NCBI GenBank assembly: GCA_016841445.1
Contig: JAENZD010000003.1
Span: 251,969 to 315,968 of the forward strand
Origin: Anaerolineaceae bacterium
GTDB lineage: Bacteria > Chloroflexota > Anaerolineae > Anaerolineales > Anaerolineaceae
Direction: 5' to 3'
Length of the DNA stretch: 64,000 bases
The first letter of the stretch is position 1, and every line of letters begins with the position of its first letter. A program made the translations under genes and the position numbers. The notes beneath the pieces were generated by a model, which ran no database searches, was not told where the DNA came from, and saw only the letters and a list, made by a program, of their open reading frames with translations. This document shows positions 48,738 to 59,050 of this stretch, piece by piece.

Positions 48738-50123
48738 TTATTTTCCACGATAAGCTGGAACAGGGATAACGATGATACTGCAAATCCTTTCGTCCTGCAT
48801 ACGGCTGTAAAGACGTGGATCAAGATCCTCAGTTTTACTTGATGTTGTGATCACAGTCGGCAGTTCAGCATTATAGCGATAGTTGAAAAGCTGGTAAAGC
48901 TTTTCTCGAGCCCATGGTGTTGCGGACTGTGTCCCTAAATCGTCAAGGATCAGCAGACGGGATTTCCTGACTTCCTCAAAGCGGCGGTCCAGTGAAACGT
49001 CACTGTTTGGGCTGAAGGTTGCCCGGAGATGATCAAGTAAATCAGGAACGCTGACCATCAGCGGCGGGAAACCAAGCCCAGCCTGGTAGTTACCTATAGC
49101 GGCAGCTAGATGGGTTTTCCCGGAGCCATAGGGTCCGGTAAAGACAAGCCAGCCTTGGGGGTTTTCCCCAAAATCACGCGCTGCCTCAAAGGCTTTTTTC
49201 AGGTCGCGTTGGTTTTCAGACGAGAGTTTTTCATTTTTCCGCAAGCTAAAGTTGCCAAAAGTTTGCCGCCCATGCAGCCCCAGGGTGGAAAGTTCGGGAT
49301 GCCCTGTGTCGTCAGTGGGATTGCGGTAATCAGGGGCAAGAAGTTTCACAACCGTCACCAGGTTTGGATCCTGCAGACGTGAGCGAATCCGTCCCTCAAA
49401 GTCGTTAATGATCAAGTTACTGGTTACAACGGTGGGCAGCTGGTTGATATAGCGATGGTTCATGATCTGGAAGATCTTTTCCTGCGCCCAGGCTGTGGCA
49501 TTTTGAGTACCGAAGTCATCTAAAATGAGAAGCGGTGTTTCGCGTATTTCCTCAAAACGATCTTCAAAGCTCATATCTCCACCAGAATAAGAAAAACGAA
49601 GCCAATCCAACAAGTCCGGTACGGTCAGGAATAAAGTAGACACGCCTGCCTCGATAGCAAAATTGGCAATTGAAGCGGCTAAATGCGTCTTTCCGCTGCC
49701 ATAGCGCCCGACCATCAAAAGCCAACCCTGGCGGTTCTCTGCAAAGGTGCGGGCCTGGTTGAAGGCGTGTTCCAGGGAGTCAGCCTGGATTTTTCCTAAT
49801 CCGACCCTGCCGCGTTTTTCGAAGTTTTCAAACCGCAATTCCTTTAAGGCATCCAGGCTGCTCATCCGAAACAAGCGTGCCCGGGCAGTTTGGATGATCT
49901 CGTCAGAGCGGCAGGAGCAGGGGACGATCTTGCCAAAATCCGGATGGTCGATGGGCAGATCCCGCCGCAGGTACCCAATCCCACCGCAAATCGGGCAGTT
50001 GGGGTCTCCGGGCATACTCACCTGCCGGATAGGATCATCCAGGCGAGCGGGGTCATTTGCGTCCGAGCCAGCTTTCGCGGTAGCTGTCCGGATCTTGCGA
50101 ATCGTCTCGTCGATTTTGCTCAT
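48738..50123 (-). CDS. DnaC/DnaI-like AAA+ helicase loader with two tandem ATPase modules
   Basis: GRYGSGKTHLAASIANFAI...LLILDDFGTQNATAWAQEKIFQI and GPYGSGKTHLAAAIGNYQA...LLILDDLGTQSATPWAREKLYQL. Confidence 0.88.
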   Translation of the reverse strand: MSKIDETIRKIRTATAKAGSDANDPARLDDPIRQVSMPGDPNCPICGGIGYLRRDLPIDHPDFGKIVPCSCRSDEIIQTARARLFRMSSLDALKELRFENFEKRGRVGLGKIQADSLEHAFNQARTFAENRQGWLLMVGRYGSGKTHLAASIANFAIEAGVSTLFLTVPDLLDWLRFSYSGGDMSFEDRFEEIRETPLLILDDFGTQNATAWAQEKIFQIMNHRYINQLPTVVTSNLIINDFEGRIRSRLQDPNLVTVVKLLAPDYRNPTDDTGHPELSTLGLHGRQTFGNFSLRKNEKLSSENQRDLKKAFEAARDFGENPQGWLVFTGPYGSGKTHLAAAIGNYQAGLGFPPLMVSVPDLLDHLRATFSPNSDVSLDRRFEEVRKSRLLILDDLGTQSATPWAREKLYQLFNYRYNAELPTVITTSSKTEDLDPRLYSRMQDERICSIIVIPVPAYRGK

Positions 50124-50745
50124 TTCCACGTCCTTCTTTTTGCCAGCGATCCAGGATCGCCTGGACATATTTCCAATTGCGTGCATTACGGGTGACAGCT
50201 AACCTGATAGCTTCTTCAATCCAGGTGGTGGGGTATGCCTTCTCATCTTCCTTAAGAATTTCAGCCATCATGGGGGTAATCGCACCAATATTTTCTTCGT
50301 ATAGCTTAAAGATATTTGGTTGGTCAGCATCCGGTTTCAATGCCGTTAAATTATATTCAGATTCCTGCCAGTGACCAGCATTGATTGCCTTGACTGCTGT
50401 CTCGGCTTGCGGGTGATTCAGGAAATAATAAGTCCTGTCATTGTGTTTATCTTTAGCAAACAGCAGGATATTTTGTGTTATCAGCCCCTTTAGCGCAGTT
50501 TTGACCTGCTCCTGTTCGCCCAAAAGGTCTGAGACCAGCGGGTTGGAAAGGATATCATCTTCCCTGAAATATCCAGATAATCTTTCTTGCTGGTTAAGCA
50601 TTTTGAAAAGGCAAAGCAGCAGTTTTATCTGCTCCGGGTCCACCAACAGCGGCAGAACCTGAGTGAAAAAAGATTCCGGTACAGGGATTAGCTGCCTGGG
50701 TGAATCATGGAAACCGGAAAAAGATGCCTTGGAGGGGTTCGTCAT
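50053..50745 (-). CDS. DnaD-domain replication initiation protein
   Basis: FFTQVLPLLVDPEQIKLLLCLF...; IFKLYEENIGAITPMMAEILK...YVQAILDRWQKEG. Confidence 0.85.
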   Translation of the reverse strand: MTNPSKASFSGFHDSPRQLIPVPESFFTQVLPLLVDPEQIKLLLCLFKMLNQQERLSGYFREDDILSNPLVSDLLGEQEQVKTALKGLITQNILLFAKDKHNDRTYYFLNHPQAETAVKAINAGHWQESEYNLTALKPDADQPNIFKLYEENIGAITPMMAEILKEDEKAYPTTWIEEAIRLAVTRNARNWKYVQAILDRWQKEGRGNEQNRRDDSQDPDSYRESWLGRK

Positions 50746-50751
50746 CGGAGG

Positions 50752-52128
50752 TTACCCCCGGTTTTCATTGGATTGTTCCCTGGCTGCATTCTCAAACTTG
50801 GCCAGTTTTTCAATAAATACCAGCCCAATACCGGGGTGGGTTGGTCCGTTACGGTGCTTTGCAACGATCATTTCAGTCTTATTCCGTTCTTCTTTGATGT
50901 CGCTCTGAGCATCGCGGTGGATGAACATAACAATATCAGCATCCTGTTCGAGCGAACCGGATTCACGGAGGTCCGAAAGCTGAGGCCTTTTATCATCACG
51001 ACGTTCTACTGCACGTGAAAGTTGTGCGGCAGCCAAGACGGGTACATTTAATTCTTTTGCTAACACCTTTAAATTGCGGGAAATGTTTGAAACTTCCTGG
51101 ACACGGTTATCCGTCCTGAAATCACCTGACATTAACTGCAGATAATCAACAATGATCAAATCAAGCCCGTATTCGTTATAAAGCCGCCGGCACTTGGTCC
51201 GCAGGGATAAGGGCGTTATAGCAGGTGTGTCATCCAGGAAGATTGTTGTGTTATCATAAGAACCTAATGCTTGGAAAAAGACATCCCATTCATTATCGTT
51301 CAATTTTCCTGAACGCAATTGTTGGCTGTCAATGCGGGTATCCATCGCAATCAAGCGCTGCAAAAGCTGTTCATTTGACATTTCCATTGAAAACATGGCA
51401 ACACGTCTCTTATTGGCCAATGCAGCATTTTTTAAGGTGCCCAGCAAGAATCCGGTCTTACCCATGCCTGGGCGACCGGCAACAATGATGAAATCGGACT
51501 TCTGAAGGCCACCTAAAAGTTTGTCGATATCCACCAAACCTGTTGGCACACCGCCAACATCATCAGGGTGCCTGTTTACTTCGTCGACCCGGTCATAATA
51601 TTCAGCGATTACTTCTTTGATTGGGACCAGGTCGCGCTTGATTCGCCGCTGACTGATATTGAAGACCGATTTTTCTGCCTCATCAATGACGGTATCAATA
51701 GATTGATCCTGGTGATATGCCAGCCTTGCGATCTCATTCGCTGCCTCAAGCATGCGGCGCCGGATGGCATTCTGCTCAATGATCCTGCCATACGATTCTG
51801 CGTGGTAAGCATTTGGCGCACGATTGATCAGGGAAAATAAATAAGCCTGACCGCCGACCTCATCAATTTGCCCCCGATTGGCAAGGGTCTCCATTACCGT
51901 GACGAGATCAATGGGCTGACGTGTTTCATTGAGGTGTTGAAAGGACTCCCATAGCCACTGGTTGCGGACGATAAAAAAATCCTCAGCTTTCAGGAATTGG
52001 CTGACCTCAAGGAATACTTCCTGGTTGATAAGAACCGCCCCGATCAATGCTTCTTCTGCTTCCCGGTTGCTTGGAAGTGTTAAAGCTTGTGAAAGAGTAT
52101 TTTCGTTGAATGTAAGTTCATCGCTCAT
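50752..52128 (-). CDS. dnaB: replicative DNA helicase
   Basis: PSNREAEEALIGAVL, VAGRPGMGKTGFLLG, RESGSLEQDADIVMFIHRD. Confidence 0.95.
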   Translation of the reverse strand: MSDELTFNENTLSQALTLPSNREAEEALIGAVLINQEVFLEVSQFLKAEDFFIVRNQWLWESFQHLNETRQPIDLVTVMETLANRGQIDEVGGQAYLFSLINRAPNAYHAESYGRIIEQNAIRRRMLEAANEIARLAYHQDQSIDTVIDEAEKSVFNISQRRIKRDLVPIKEVIAEYYDRVDEVNRHPDDVGGVPTGLVDIDKLLGGLQKSDFIIVAGRPGMGKTGFLLGTLKNAALANKRRVAMFSMEMSNEQLLQRLIAMDTRIDSQQLRSGKLNDNEWDVFFQALGSYDNTTIFLDDTPAITPLSLRTKCRRLYNEYGLDLIIVDYLQLMSGDFRTDNRVQEVSNISRNLKVLAKELNVPVLAAAQLSRAVERRDDKRPQLSDLRESGSLEQDADIVMFIHRDAQSDIKEERNKTEMIVAKHRNGPTHPGIGLVFIEKLAKFENAAREQSNENRG

Positions 52129-52240
52129 GATAGTTAATCTTTGGAACCTGTAGATTGAAAACGCTAACTAAATTGTACAAAAAACCGGGGATCAGATTCA
52201 ACTGAAGTCACCCGGTAATTAGTGCCACCATTTTTAATGA

Positions 52241-52795
52241 TTAATCTTCATCATCTTCCTCTATGGAATCATCGTCTGAATCCAAATCGTCGATGGAGAA
52301 GTTTTGCAGGAAATCTTCGAATACATCCAGATTGGACTCATCCACTTCGTCTTCAAAGTCATCGATCTCGGATGATAAAATGTCCTCTTCCGGGACGATA
52401 CCCGCCTGGTCCATTACATCTTCAGTTACCAAAATTGGAACCCGCATCCGCGCCGCTAAAGCTAAGGCATCCGAGGGGCGGCAGTCCACGTCTTTTCGTT
52501 CACCATTCATCTCCAAAACCAGGTTACCGTAAAACACATCATCAGAAAGCGACATGATCTCAACCTGAATAAGCTTTGCATGGAGAGATTGGATCAGGGT
52601 CTTTAATAGGTCATGTGTTTGCGGTCTGGCAACCTGGATGTCCTGCAATGCGATCGTGATCGCTTCTGCCTCATAAAGCCCTATCCAAATTGGCAAGTAA
52701 CGCTCTAAGTTTGCCTGTTTTAAAATCACAATGCGCTGCTGGTTGGTCAAACTGACGCGAACACTGTCAATTTCAACCTCGATCATTTTAGACAT
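52241..52795 (-). CDS. bifunctional nuclease (BFN/DUF151) family protein
   Basis: VEIDSVRVSL, LPIWIGLYEAEAITIALQ, DCRPSDALALAARMRVPILVTEDVMDQAGI. Confidence 0.9.
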   Translation of the reverse strand: MSKMIEVEIDSVRVSLTNQQRIVILKQANLERYLPIWIGLYEAEAITIALQDIQVARPQTHDLLKTLIQSLHAKLIQVEIMSLSDDVFYGNLVLEMNGERKDVDCRPSDALALAARMRVPILVTEDVMDQAGIVPEEDILSSEIDDFEDEVDESNLDVFEDFLQNFSIDDLDSDDDSIEEDDED

Positions 52796-53099
52796 GAGAT
52801 CTCCTACCGTATGATGTCATCTGATTCTAACACGGTGAGTTACAGGACGCAACTGAATTGAACCTTATCATTTACGATTTTTTAAGGTTTTGGAGTATAA
52901 TCGATTCAGGCAAATGGGCTACCAATAGCTGGGTCGTTAAGTGAACAAATTTCATCAAGGTAAATTATGCCGCCTTTGATACATTTATGGACTATACTTG
53001 TATCACTGGAACTTCTGGATAATAATTGTGATCTGGTTAGAAATCTTTTCTAAATAGAAACTTTAGAAAATGATTCATGTTAATTAACATGAAATAAAT

Positions 53100-53783
53100 T
53101 TGAAGGGAATCATTTACATGCAAGATACGGCATTAGCCGTCCTGATAGTTGAGGGCAGGAGAGGCAGTCATGCCTCATTTGGCGAGGAACTTAAAGAAAA
53201 AGATTATCAAGTTTTTTGTGCGCCAAGCGGCAGTGCCGGATTAGATTTGATGGAGTCTGCCAGCCCTTCAGTTATTGTGGTGGATGCAGCATCCCTGCGC
53301 ACCAGCGGTGTGAGGATTTGCCAATCTTTCCGGATGGCAGACAATGATATCCCGATCATATTAATTGTAGACGAAGATCGAGCGCTTCCAGAAGATGTGG
53401 ATGCAAATTTAGTTCTGAAGCACCCTTTCACTGTTCAGAAGTTGATCAACCGCCTGGATGCTTACCAACCAACTGACAAAAAATATTTGATAGAAGCAGG
53501 CCCGATCGAACTTAATACACTGACACAGCTCGTAACCTGTAATGGTCATCAAACAAAACTTACCCCACGCTTGGTTAAAATTCTGGAAATATTGATTAAA
53601 AGCAAGGGAAAAGTGGTAAAACGCAACCCACTTTTCACCAAAGTATGGGATACAGAGTATACCGGTGATACGCGCACACTTGATGTTCATATTAGCTGGT
53701 TGAGACAGGCCATTGAAGAAAATCCCGGCCATCCAAAATTCATCCGGACAATCCGCGGTGTGGGCTATATCCTCGAAGTTTAA
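53100..53783 (+). CDS. OmpR-family response regulator with atypical receiver domain
   Basis: SPSVIVVDAASL, LKHPFTVQKLINRL, winged helix RTLDVHISWLRQAIEENPGHPKFIRTIRGVGYILEV. Confidence 0.85.
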   Translation: MKGIIYMQDTALAVLIVEGRRGSHASFGEELKEKDYQVFCAPSGSAGLDLMESASPSVIVVDAASLRTSGVRICQSFRMADNDIPIILIVDEDRALPEDVDANLVLKHPFTVQKLINRLDAYQPTDKKYLIEAGPIELNTLTQLVTCNGHQTKLTPRLVKILEILIKSKGKVVKRNPLFTKVWDTEYTGDTRTLDVHISWLRQAIEENPGHPKFIRTIRGVGYILEV

Positions 53784-53810
53784 TCATTCAGGTAAATAAT
53801 GGATCACCTG

Positions 53811-53837
53811 ATAAAACCCGTGAGGGTTTTATTTTTT
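53811..53837 (+). terminator. Rho-independent terminator
   Basis: ATAAAACCC-GTG-AGGGTTTTATTTTTT. Confidence 0.7.
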
Positions 53838-53934
53838 GATACTAATATTTTCTCAAGATGCTAATAAGGATCAAATCAGGTTTGGAGACTTTAAGCCCTT
53901 TGAGTAGAATTAGGAAAAAACAAAAGAAGGAAAT

Positions 53935-55365
53935 ATGGGTCAAAATAAAATCAAGACCATTATCATATCCGTTGTTATCATACTCCTTGTTGGGTGTAGT
54001 GTTTTCGGGGTGATTTTAGCCTCCGGTCTGGGGATAGCCTTATTCAGACCTTTCCGGACCGAAACAGGGGAGGATGTTGTCTCTACACAGGTGGTTATTA
54101 ATACAAATGTTGCCCCTTCTTCTACCCCAGGTCCAATGATCACTGAGGATAGAACGCCTATTCCCACCCAAGAACTCCCAGCGGATTTAACAGAGATGCT
54201 GACGGATATTGAAACACAGGTGATGCGTTTGCGGGGATTAAGCACCTCTCAAAACGTTGTCCGAACCCTAATTTCGATGGATGAACTTGAGGATATCGTC
54301 GCTAATGATTTCTTTTCTGAGTACAGCGATGAAGACGCGAGAAAAGATACCCTTGCCCTCTCATTGCTGGGCCTGATTCCTGAGGGTTTTGACCTAAAAT
54401 CGCTTTATACGGAATTGTACAGCGAGCAAATCGCTGGATTTTATGACGATGAGACCAAACAAATTTATGTGGTTCAGGGTGTGGGTTTTGGTGGTAGTGA
54501 AAAATTGACTTATTCCCATGAGTTTACCCATGTACTGCAGGATCAAACTTATGATTTTGAAAACGGCCTTGGTTACAACGATGATATGTGTGAAGCGGAT
54601 TCGGAGAAATGCGCTGCAATCCAATCATTAATTGAAGGTGATGCCTCATTGACAGAGATCCTGTGGTTCCAAACTTATGCGACTCAAGAAGATTATGATG
54701 ATCTACTGGAAATGTTCAATAATTTAGAGACTCCGGTTCTCGATTCTGCGCCAGAATATATTACTGCTGACCTGTATTTCCCATATGAGAAAGGTCTGGC
54801 TTTTGTGCAGTATCTATATGAGGAAGGTGGATATCCAGCCGTAGATGGTGCATACCAGGATTCGCCCTTATCAACGGAACAGATTTTACATCCAGAGCGT
54901 TACCCATCGGATATCCCTACGTCGGTGACACTCCCTGATTTTGGGGTTGCCCTTGGCGGTGACTGGGTGCTTTTTGATCAAAATGTTATGGGCGAATGGT
55001 ACACATTCCTGATTTTAAACAAGGCTTTTGAAAAGGAATTTCAACTGTCTGAGGGGACAGCCTTGGCAGCTTCTGAGGGTTGGGGCGGAGATGCTTATGC
55101 ATTTTATCTAAACGAATCAACGGACGATGTTGTTTTCATCCTGGATTCGGTTTGGGATACCAGCGGAGATGCTGAGGAATTTGGAGAAGGATTCATCCAG
55201 TATGCGGATCTTCGGTGGGGAGAATCGGAGAACCAAATAATGGATCTGCCCGCATGGGAGGGATCAGTAGGTATCTCTGTTTTCCTGATTGAAGGCGATC
55301 GCACCTTATGGGTTATGGCCCCATCTGAAGACCTGATCAGTCAAATCCTATCTGAATTAAGATGA
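53935..55365 (+). CDS. membrane-anchored protein with HExxH motif (putative metallopeptidase)
   Basis: LTYSHEFTHVLQDQTYD; N-terminal TM segment. Confidence 0.65.
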   Translation: MGQNKIKTIIISVVIILLVGCSVFGVILASGLGIALFRPFRTETGEDVVSTQVVINTNVAPSSTPGPMITEDRTPIPTQELPADLTEMLTDIETQVMRLRGLSTSQNVVRTLISMDELEDIVANDFFSEYSDEDARKDTLALSLLGLIPEGFDLKSLYTELYSEQIAGFYDDETKQIYVVQGVGFGGSEKLTYSHEFTHVLQDQTYDFENGLGYNDDMCEADSEKCAAIQSLIEGDASLTEILWFQTYATQEDYDDLLEMFNNLETPVLDSAPEYITADLYFPYEKGLAFVQYLYEEGGYPAVDGAYQDSPLSTEQILHPERYPSDIPTSVTLPDFGVALGGDWVLFDQNVMGEWYTFLILNKAFEKEFQLSEGTALAASEGWGGDAYAFYLNESTDDVVFILDSVWDTSGDAEEFGEGFIQYADLRWGESENQIMDLPAWEGSVGISVFLIEGDRTLWVMAPSEDLISQILSELR

Positions 55366-56129
55366 AAGAACCGGAAAAGGCAGAACCAGGCGTGTTTGAT
55401 ATCACTCGAATCAAGGGTTTGCTGTTTGATGTCGACGGTACCTTGAGTGATACAGACGACCATATGGTTGAACTGATTTCCCATTTTCTTTCCCCTGCAG
55501 CATGGCTTTTCAGAAACAAAGACCCCAGGCGTTTTGCACGTCGATTAGTGATGGCATCGGAAACACCTGCTAATTTGCTGTATGGATTAGCTGATTCCCT
55601 GGGACTTGATGCGCCCATTGCGAAAGTCTACAATCGTGTTTCACAAAGAAGAAAGAAACAAAACCGTAAGCAGGTAGATTTCAGGATCATTGTAGGGGTT
55701 AAGGAGATGTTAGCCCAATTTAAAGGGAGATTTTCAATGGCGGTGGTCAGCGCACGGGATGCCCTGACAACCCGACGCTTTTTAGAGAGGTTTGACCTCC
55801 TACCGTATTTCGATGTTGTTGTGACTTCGCAAACTTGCAATCATACCAAACCCTATCCTGATCCAGTAATTTTCGCGGCTGAACAATTGGGTTTAGCCCC
55901 GGAAAGCTGCGCAATGATTGGCGATACAATTGTTGATATTCGGGCGGGGAAATCAGCCGGGGCACAAACGATTGGTGTTTTATGTGGGTTTGGAACGGAA
56001 CGAGAATTAAAACGTTCTGGCGCAGATCTTTTACTGTCTTGCACACCGGATATCGTCGATATCTTTATGAACCAAGGTGATTCTCCTGCACAGGGGTTAT
56101 CCAATACAGAAGGAAAGGCGACTCCGTAA
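55362..56129 (+). CDS. HAD-superfamily hydrolase
   Basis: LLFDVDGTLSDTDDHM, AVVSARDALTTRRFLE, CAMIGDTIVDIRAGKSAGAQTIGV. Confidence 0.9.
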   Translation: MKEPEKAEPGVFDITRIKGLLFDVDGTLSDTDDHMVELISHFLSPAAWLFRNKDPRRFARRLVMASETPANLLYGLADSLGLDAPIAKVYNRVSQRRKKQNRKQVDFRIIVGVKEMLAQFKGRFSMAVVSARDALTTRRFLERFDLLPYFDVVVTSQTCNHTKPYPDPVIFAAEQLGLAPESCAMIGDTIVDIRAGKSAGAQTIGVLCGFGTERELKRSGADLLLSCTPDIVDIFMNQGDSPAQGLSNTEGKATP

Positions 56130-56250
56130 CCAATCTATGATTTTTGGTTATAATAGGTGAGATCGGCCAAGGCGCACTGGCTTAATGGGGATGTCGCTGT
56201 AATGAAATTTACTTTGGTGATCTACTAGTTGAAACAGGAGCAGGAAGTCA

Positions 56251-56961
56251 ATGGCAAGCGAAGACCTAACCCAAGAATATATTGATAAATACCCCTGGCC
56301 GAGGCGCAGATTCATTCGTTGGTTGCTGCGATCCAGCATAGATATTGCTGCCGGTTTGCTAGTGCGATGGGAAATTACCGGAAAAGAAAATATTCCCCAA
56401 ACGGGGCCGTTATTAGTTGTCGGGAATCACTTTCATTTTGTAGATACGATTGCACCTATTAAGACCGTACGCAAGCCCCTGGAGTTTATCGGGGATTTTG
56501 AAATGCCAAATGCCCCGCCCATCATGCGGATTTTTCCTAATGCCTGGCAGACGTTGAAAATTGAGCAGGGGACGCCCAATTATGAAGCTCTGCAAGCTTC
56601 AGAGGCAATTCTTGCACAGAATGGAATGCTGGTCATTTATCCTGAAGGGCATGTTCACTCCGGTCCACTGAACCCCGCCTTACCCGGCGCTGCGTATATG
56701 GCACTTCGTACCGGGGTTCCCATTCTTCCGATGGGGACAATTTCTGACAATCATTGGAAATTGTTCAATACCATCACAGAACAAAAACGCCGGTTGAAAG
56801 TCATGACCAAAATCGGAAAAATATTTGGACCTCTCAAGACGGAAAATCCGAACCGGCCCAGCCGTAAGGAGATCAAAGCTGCAGGAGATTTGATCATGAC
56901 AAAAATTGCAGCCTTACTCCCTAAAGAATACCGCGGGGATTTTGATCCAGAGCTTTCGTAA
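56251..56961 (+). CDS. 1-acyl-sn-glycerol-3-phosphate acyltransferase family protein
   Basis: VVGNHFHFVDTI (NHxxxxD), LVIYPEGHVHSG. Confidence 0.9.
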   Translation: MASEDLTQEYIDKYPWPRRRFIRWLLRSSIDIAAGLLVRWEITGKENIPQTGPLLVVGNHFHFVDTIAPIKTVRKPLEFIGDFEMPNAPPIMRIFPNAWQTLKIEQGTPNYEALQASEAILAQNGMLVIYPEGHVHSGPLNPALPGAAYMALRTGVPILPMGTISDNHWKLFNTITEQKRRLKVMTKIGKIFGPLKTENPNRPSRKEIKAAGDLIMTKIAALLPKEYRGDFDPELS

Positions 56962-56985
56962 TCATTGAGAAATCGCTTAAAGAAT

Positions 56986-57019
56986 AGAGAGGTCCTGTGA
57001 TTTTTACAGGACCTCTTTT
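56986..57019 (+). terminator. Rho-independent terminator
   Basis: AGAGGTCCTGT-GATTTTT-ACAGGACCTCTTTTC. Confidence 0.8.
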
Positions 57020-57130
57020 CATTTTAGGGATATGGTCTTATCCTTAATATTGGATAGTATGATAATCTTATGTTTTTCAAATAATTTACTCTTAAAATGA
57101 ATAAGTTGGATTGAAAAAAAGGAATTATTT

Positions 57131-58090
57131 ATGCAATATCGAGATTATTACCAGGCATTAGGTGTCAGCAAGGATGCCAGCCAGGACGAAATTAAGAAGG
57201 CTTATCGAAATCTGGCTCGAAAGTATCATCCGGATGTCAACCCTGATGACCCCAATGCAGAAGAAAAATTCAAGGATATCAACGAGGCCTACCAGGTTCT
57301 TTCGGATGAGGAAAATCGGAAGAAATATGACCAATTTGGGGCTCAATGGAAGCAGTACCAGCAAAGAGGAGGACAGGCAGAAGACTTCGATTGGTCCCAG
57401 TGGGCGTCGCAGGGTCAACGCGGTGGCACACAGTATCGATCTGTTTCCCCGGAAGAATTCGAGCAGATGTTCGGTGGTGGTTTGGGCGGGTTCTCTGATT
57501 TCTTTGAAACTTTGTTTGGCGGAATGGGAGGTGCAAGATCTGCCAGACGTACAACAAACCGACCCGGTGCTCAAAATTTATCCCGAGGACAGAATATTGA
57601 ACACCCGGTTGAGATCAGTTTGGAGGAAGCTTTCCATGGTACGACCCGCCTGTTGACCTATGAAGGCGGACGCAGAATCGAAGCCACCATTCCCCCCGGC
57701 GTAAAAACAGGTTCGAAGATCCGTTTAGCAGGCCAGGGGGCAGAAGGATCGCGTGGCTCTGGTGATTTGCTGTTAAAGATTAAAGTAAGATCGCACCCAA
57801 TCTATGATCGAGATGGGGATGATTTACGGATGGCACAGCCCGTGGATTTCTTCACCGCTTTACTTGGCGGAGAAGTTTTAGTTAAGGCAATTGACAAAGA
57901 AGTAAAACTTACCATTCCACCTGAAAGTGATTCTGGGAAAGTGATCCGATTACGCGGGCTGGGCATGCCAAAATTAAAAAGCCCTAAAAAAAACGGAGAT
58001 CTTTATGTGACCCTGCAAATCACTGTCCCAAAGAATCTGACAACGCAGCAAAAGGATAAACTGCAAGAATTACAAAAAGAAATTGAGTAG
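57131..58090 (+). CDS. DnaJ C-terminal domain protein (CbpA-like)
   Basis: [34 protein letters not shown] (HPD motif), CbpA-type C-terminal beta domains, no Cys-rich region. Confidence 0.93.
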   Translation: MQYRDYYQALGVSKDASQDEIKKAYRNLARKYHPDVNPDDPNAEEKFKDINEAYQVLSDEENRKKYDQFGAQWKQYQQRGGQAEDFDWSQWASQGQRGGTQYRSVSPEEFEQMFGGGLGGFSDFFETLFGGMGGARSARRTTNRPGAQNLSRGQNIEHPVEISLEEAFHGTTRLLTYEGGRRIEATIPPGVKTGSKIRLAGQGAEGSRGSGDLLLKIKVRSHPIYDRDGDDLRMAQPVDFFTALLGGEVLVKAIDKEVKLTIPPESDSGKVIRLRGLGMPKLKSPKKNGDLYVTLQITVPKNLTTQQKDKLQELQKEIE

Positions 58091-58167
58091 TTCTGACAGC
58101 AGATGTCATGAATGGAATCCCCTTATCTGTCTAAATAAAAGATTGTTTTCCCATTGGAAGGTTAACG

Positions 58168-58893
58168 ATGGTAGAAATCCAAAAATATCACGATAAAAAT
58201 AAAATGATCCAGGAAGCCGCTGAGCTGTTCATAAATCTCGCAGCGGAGTCGATTGAAGAAAGAGGCGTTTTTTCAGCAGCCTTATCAGGCGGCAGTACCC
58301 CTCAACCGCTTTATCATTTATTGGGTGAATCAAAACTGGAAAAACAATTGGATTGGAACCACATCCACCTTTTCTTTGGGGATGAACGTTATGTTCACTC
58401 CGAGCATCCCGATTCTAATTTTCGAATGGTAAAGGAAAACTTGTTGGATCAGATTGTCATTCCTCAGGAGAATGTTCACAGGGTACCAACCGAAATGGAT
58501 CCTCGAATGGCTGCCTTCAGCTACGAAGAGCAATTAAGGACATTTTTTGCGGGTGAGTGGCCGCACTTTGATTTGATCCTGCTCGGTATGGGTGCGGACG
58601 GACATACGGCTTCACTGTTTCCCCATTCTGCCGGACTGAACGAAGAGCACCGTTGGTTCATCGCCAACTATGCACCCGGGATGGAAAAATGGCGATTAAC
58701 CTTGACAAAGAACGCCATCAACAACGCCAGGCAGATCCTTGTGATGGTGAGCGGAGCCGATAAGGCTCATGTGTTGGCAGAAGTCCTTGAAGGCAAATCT
58801 CCTGATGTAAAACCAATCCAGTTGATTTCACCAATCGATGGAAGCATGACCTGGATGGTTGACCAGGATGCTGGCAGCCTATTATCCTTGTGA
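58168..58893 (+). CDS. pgl: 6-phosphogluconolactonase
   Basis: ALSGGSTPQPLYHLLG, WNHIHLFFGDERYV, FDLILLGMGADGHTASLFPHS. Confidence 0.94.
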   Translation: MVEIQKYHDKNKMIQEAAELFINLAAESIEERGVFSAALSGGSTPQPLYHLLGESKLEKQLDWNHIHLFFGDERYVHSEHPDSNFRMVKENLLDQIVIPQENVHRVPTEMDPRMAAFSYEEQLRTFFAGEWPHFDLILLGMGADGHTASLFPHSAGLNEEHRWFIANYAPGMEKWRLTLTKNAINNARQILVMVSGADKAHVLAEVLEGKSPDVKPIQLISPIDGSMTWMVDQDAGSLLSL

Positions 58894-59050
58894 TGTCCTG
58901 TACCATTTGATATTTCACCTTTTAAACTTAAACTAGCTGTTCATTGCCCAAAACAGCTAATAAAGGTATGATTCCTGCCTGTTCTAACCCCAAAAGAGCA
59001 TGTTGTAGGTATGCTTGACGATCAATATTTAAGGATGTTATCATTCTGAT

